Assembly (NCBI GenBank): GCA_945872815.1
Contig: CAMCAY010000020.1
Coordinates: 1 to 34,807 of the forward strand
Direction: 5' to 3'
DNA: 34,807 nucleotides
Origin: Chitinophaga pinensis
Lineage (GTDB): Bacteria; Bacteroidota; Bacteroidia; Chitinophagales; Chitinophagaceae
This document shows, piece after piece, positions 33,753-34,807 of this stretch; positions within the stretch are counted from its first letter, which is position 1; the number at the start of each line of letters is the position of its first letter. The position numbers and the translations under genes are program-made. The notes beneath the pieces were generated by a model. That model made no database searches. It saw only the letters and a program-made list of their open reading frames with translations, and was not told where the DNA came from.

Positions 33753-34807
33753 ATGAGAACATTTGTACAAAAAAGCTTGAAAGCACTTTTATTAGTAGTG
33801 TCTTTATTTTTTTTAATGGTATCGGCTTATGCATCAAAGATTAATTCAGCGCCGCCAACATTACAATACTCTGTTTCAACTTTTTGCTACGGTGCAATTG
33901 GAACCACGACTCCCAACACACCTGTTGGTTCAGTTTCAAACACATATACGTATATACAATTGGACCCCAATTCAGGTGCTTTAGGTATTAATACTCGAAC
34001 TGGTGTAATTACAATGCAAAACTCAGATCCGGGAGTATATGAAGTTACTTATACAATTACAGGAGAGAAAGACACTATTATAGTTCAACAAATCACAATA
34101 AACTCAATAGTTAAAACACTGTATAACGGATATGATTTTAGTTGCTCTTCAAAAGACGATGGAAAATTAACTGTTTCAGTTTCATTTCTTGGAAACTCAA
34201 CAATGCAGTATAGTATTGATAATAGTAACTGGCAATCTTCTAATATTATTTCAAACATTACTCAAGGAACTTATACACTTTATGTAAGAGATTCTCTTGC
34301 ACCTTCTTGTGTTGTAGATAGTGGTACTTTTAATTTTATTACTGCGCCTGATACTTTAGGTTGGACTTTAATTACACAGACGGATGTAAAATGTAAGGGT
34401 AATAATACCGGAGAGTTTACAGTTACTGCAAAAGGAGGAGCTGGAAATTATAAATATCAGTTAGACAGTGCTGGAATAACGTTGAAGTCATACAGTGCAG
34501 ACAGTGTGTTCAGTACACTATATGCGGGAACATATCAAGTGACGATCAAGGATACAAACAATTGCACATGGTTGGATAGTGTTTTTATCACTGAGCCTTT
34601 AGATTCTTTGAAGTGGAGCAAGGTTAGTCAGACAAATGTTACATGCAAGGGTAATAACAACGGAGAATTTAAAGTTACGGGAACAGGTGGAACAAGCCCT
34701 TATACGTATCAGTTAGACAGTGCTGGAACAACATTGAAGTCATACAGTGCTGACAGTGTGTTCAGTACACTGTATGCGGGAACATATCAATTAACGATTA
34801 AGGATGC
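33753..34807 (+). CDS. SprB-repeat surface adhesin, 3' end beyond window
   Basis: Open from the ATG at 33753 to the window edge (351 codons, incomplete). A signal peptide (ALLLVVSLFFLMVSAYASK) is followed by an Ig-like domain shared with the preceding small protein (ending NSDPGVYEVTYTI). A domain with FSCSSKDDGKLTVSVSFLG and YSIDNSNWQSSN, and then SprB-type repeats, come next: VKCKGNNTGEFTVTAKGG, YKYQLDSAG, and LYAGTYQVTIKDTNNC. The repeat restarts at VTCKGNNNGEF. Successive units are 252 bases apart and nearly identical at DNA level. SprB-repeat proteins are T9SS-exported cell-surface adhesins, in gliding species moved along the cell. The sorting domain would lie outside the window. Confidence 0.85.
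   Translation, partial: MRTFVQKSLKALLLVVSLFFLMVSAYASKINSAPPTLQYSVSTFCYGAIGTTTPNTPVGSVSNTYTYIQLDPNSGALGINTRTGVITMQNSDPGVYEVTYTITGEKDTIIVQQITINSIVKTLYNGYDFSCSSKDDGKLTVSVSFLGNSTMQYSIDNSNWQSSNIISNITQGTYTLYVRDSLAPSCVVDSGTFNFITAPDTLGWTLITQTDVKCKGNNTGEFTVTAKGGAGNYKYQLDSAGITLKSYSADSVFSTLYAGTYQVTIKDTNNCTWLDSVFITEPLDSLKWSKVSQTNVTCKGNNNGEFKVTGTGGTSPYTYQLDSAGTTLKSYSADSVFSTLYAGTYQLTIKD
34455..34807 (+). repeat. Near-identical 252-base SprB repeat units
   Basis: TATCAGTTAGACAGTGCTGG recurs at 34455 and 34707, and the surrounding DNA (LKSYSADSVFSTLYAGTYQ) is almost unchanged between units. The second unit is cut by the window end. Confidence 0.8.

Overview
The window is AT-rich DNA from a member of the Bacteroidota, most likely the Chitinophagia/Sphingobacteriia side, although the class is an inference. 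The evidence is: proteins ending in type IX secretion (T9SS) sorting domains, PKD, Ig-like and SprB-type surface repeats, a DUF5777-like barrel, TAnnTTTG-type promoter -7 boxes, almost no Shine-Dalgarno sequences, and a crt cluster of the bacteroidete type (crtYcd + cruF + crtD).

Region 1 (1-3.8 kb) is a small, scrambled accessory island ending at a tRNA-Arg(CCT). It holds a lipoprotein remnant, a frameshifted HepT-like toxin pseudogene, a protein with a phage-type GGPGSGRHP segment and a RelA/SpoT-like domain, a displaced second copy of that protein's C-terminus, and an AAA/DUF4143 ATPase bracketed by two copies of a perfect palindrome. The palindrome copy by the tRNA abuts the tRNA 3' end. 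Region 2 (3.8-6.4 kb) has a PKD-repeat T9SS protein and a membrane-anchored TPR protein.

Region 3 (6.6-9.8 kb) is a cell-envelope operon: two lipoprotein c-type cytochromes, an anchored OB-fold-like protein, a YceI-family protein and a DUF5777-like outer-membrane barrel, closed by a terminator. Region 4 (9.9-17.7 kb) is an RND efflux operon (TetR regulator, TolC, lipoprotein adaptor, inner-membrane pump) followed by a SAM methyltransferase. A dyad before the tetR gene is a likely operator.

Region 5 (17.7-25.4 kb, minus strand) is the functional centre: a MerR/B12-binding CarH-like regulator, an ECF sigma factor, then tightly packed crtI-crtB-idi-crtD-cruF-crtZ-crtYcd. Together they predict a monocyclic, hydroxylated carotenoid of the saproxanthin type, probably under light/cobalamin and sigma-factor control. 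crtE and a ketolase are not in the window.

Region 6 (25.7-34.8 kb) has a DUF502 membrane protein, a zinc-dependent phospholipase C/S1-P1-like gene broken by an N-terminal deletion, a 1781-residue T9SS surface protein with about 14 Ig-like repeats, a small secreted protein, and the start of a SprB-repeat adhesin that runs off the window. The small protein and the adhesin share a domain.
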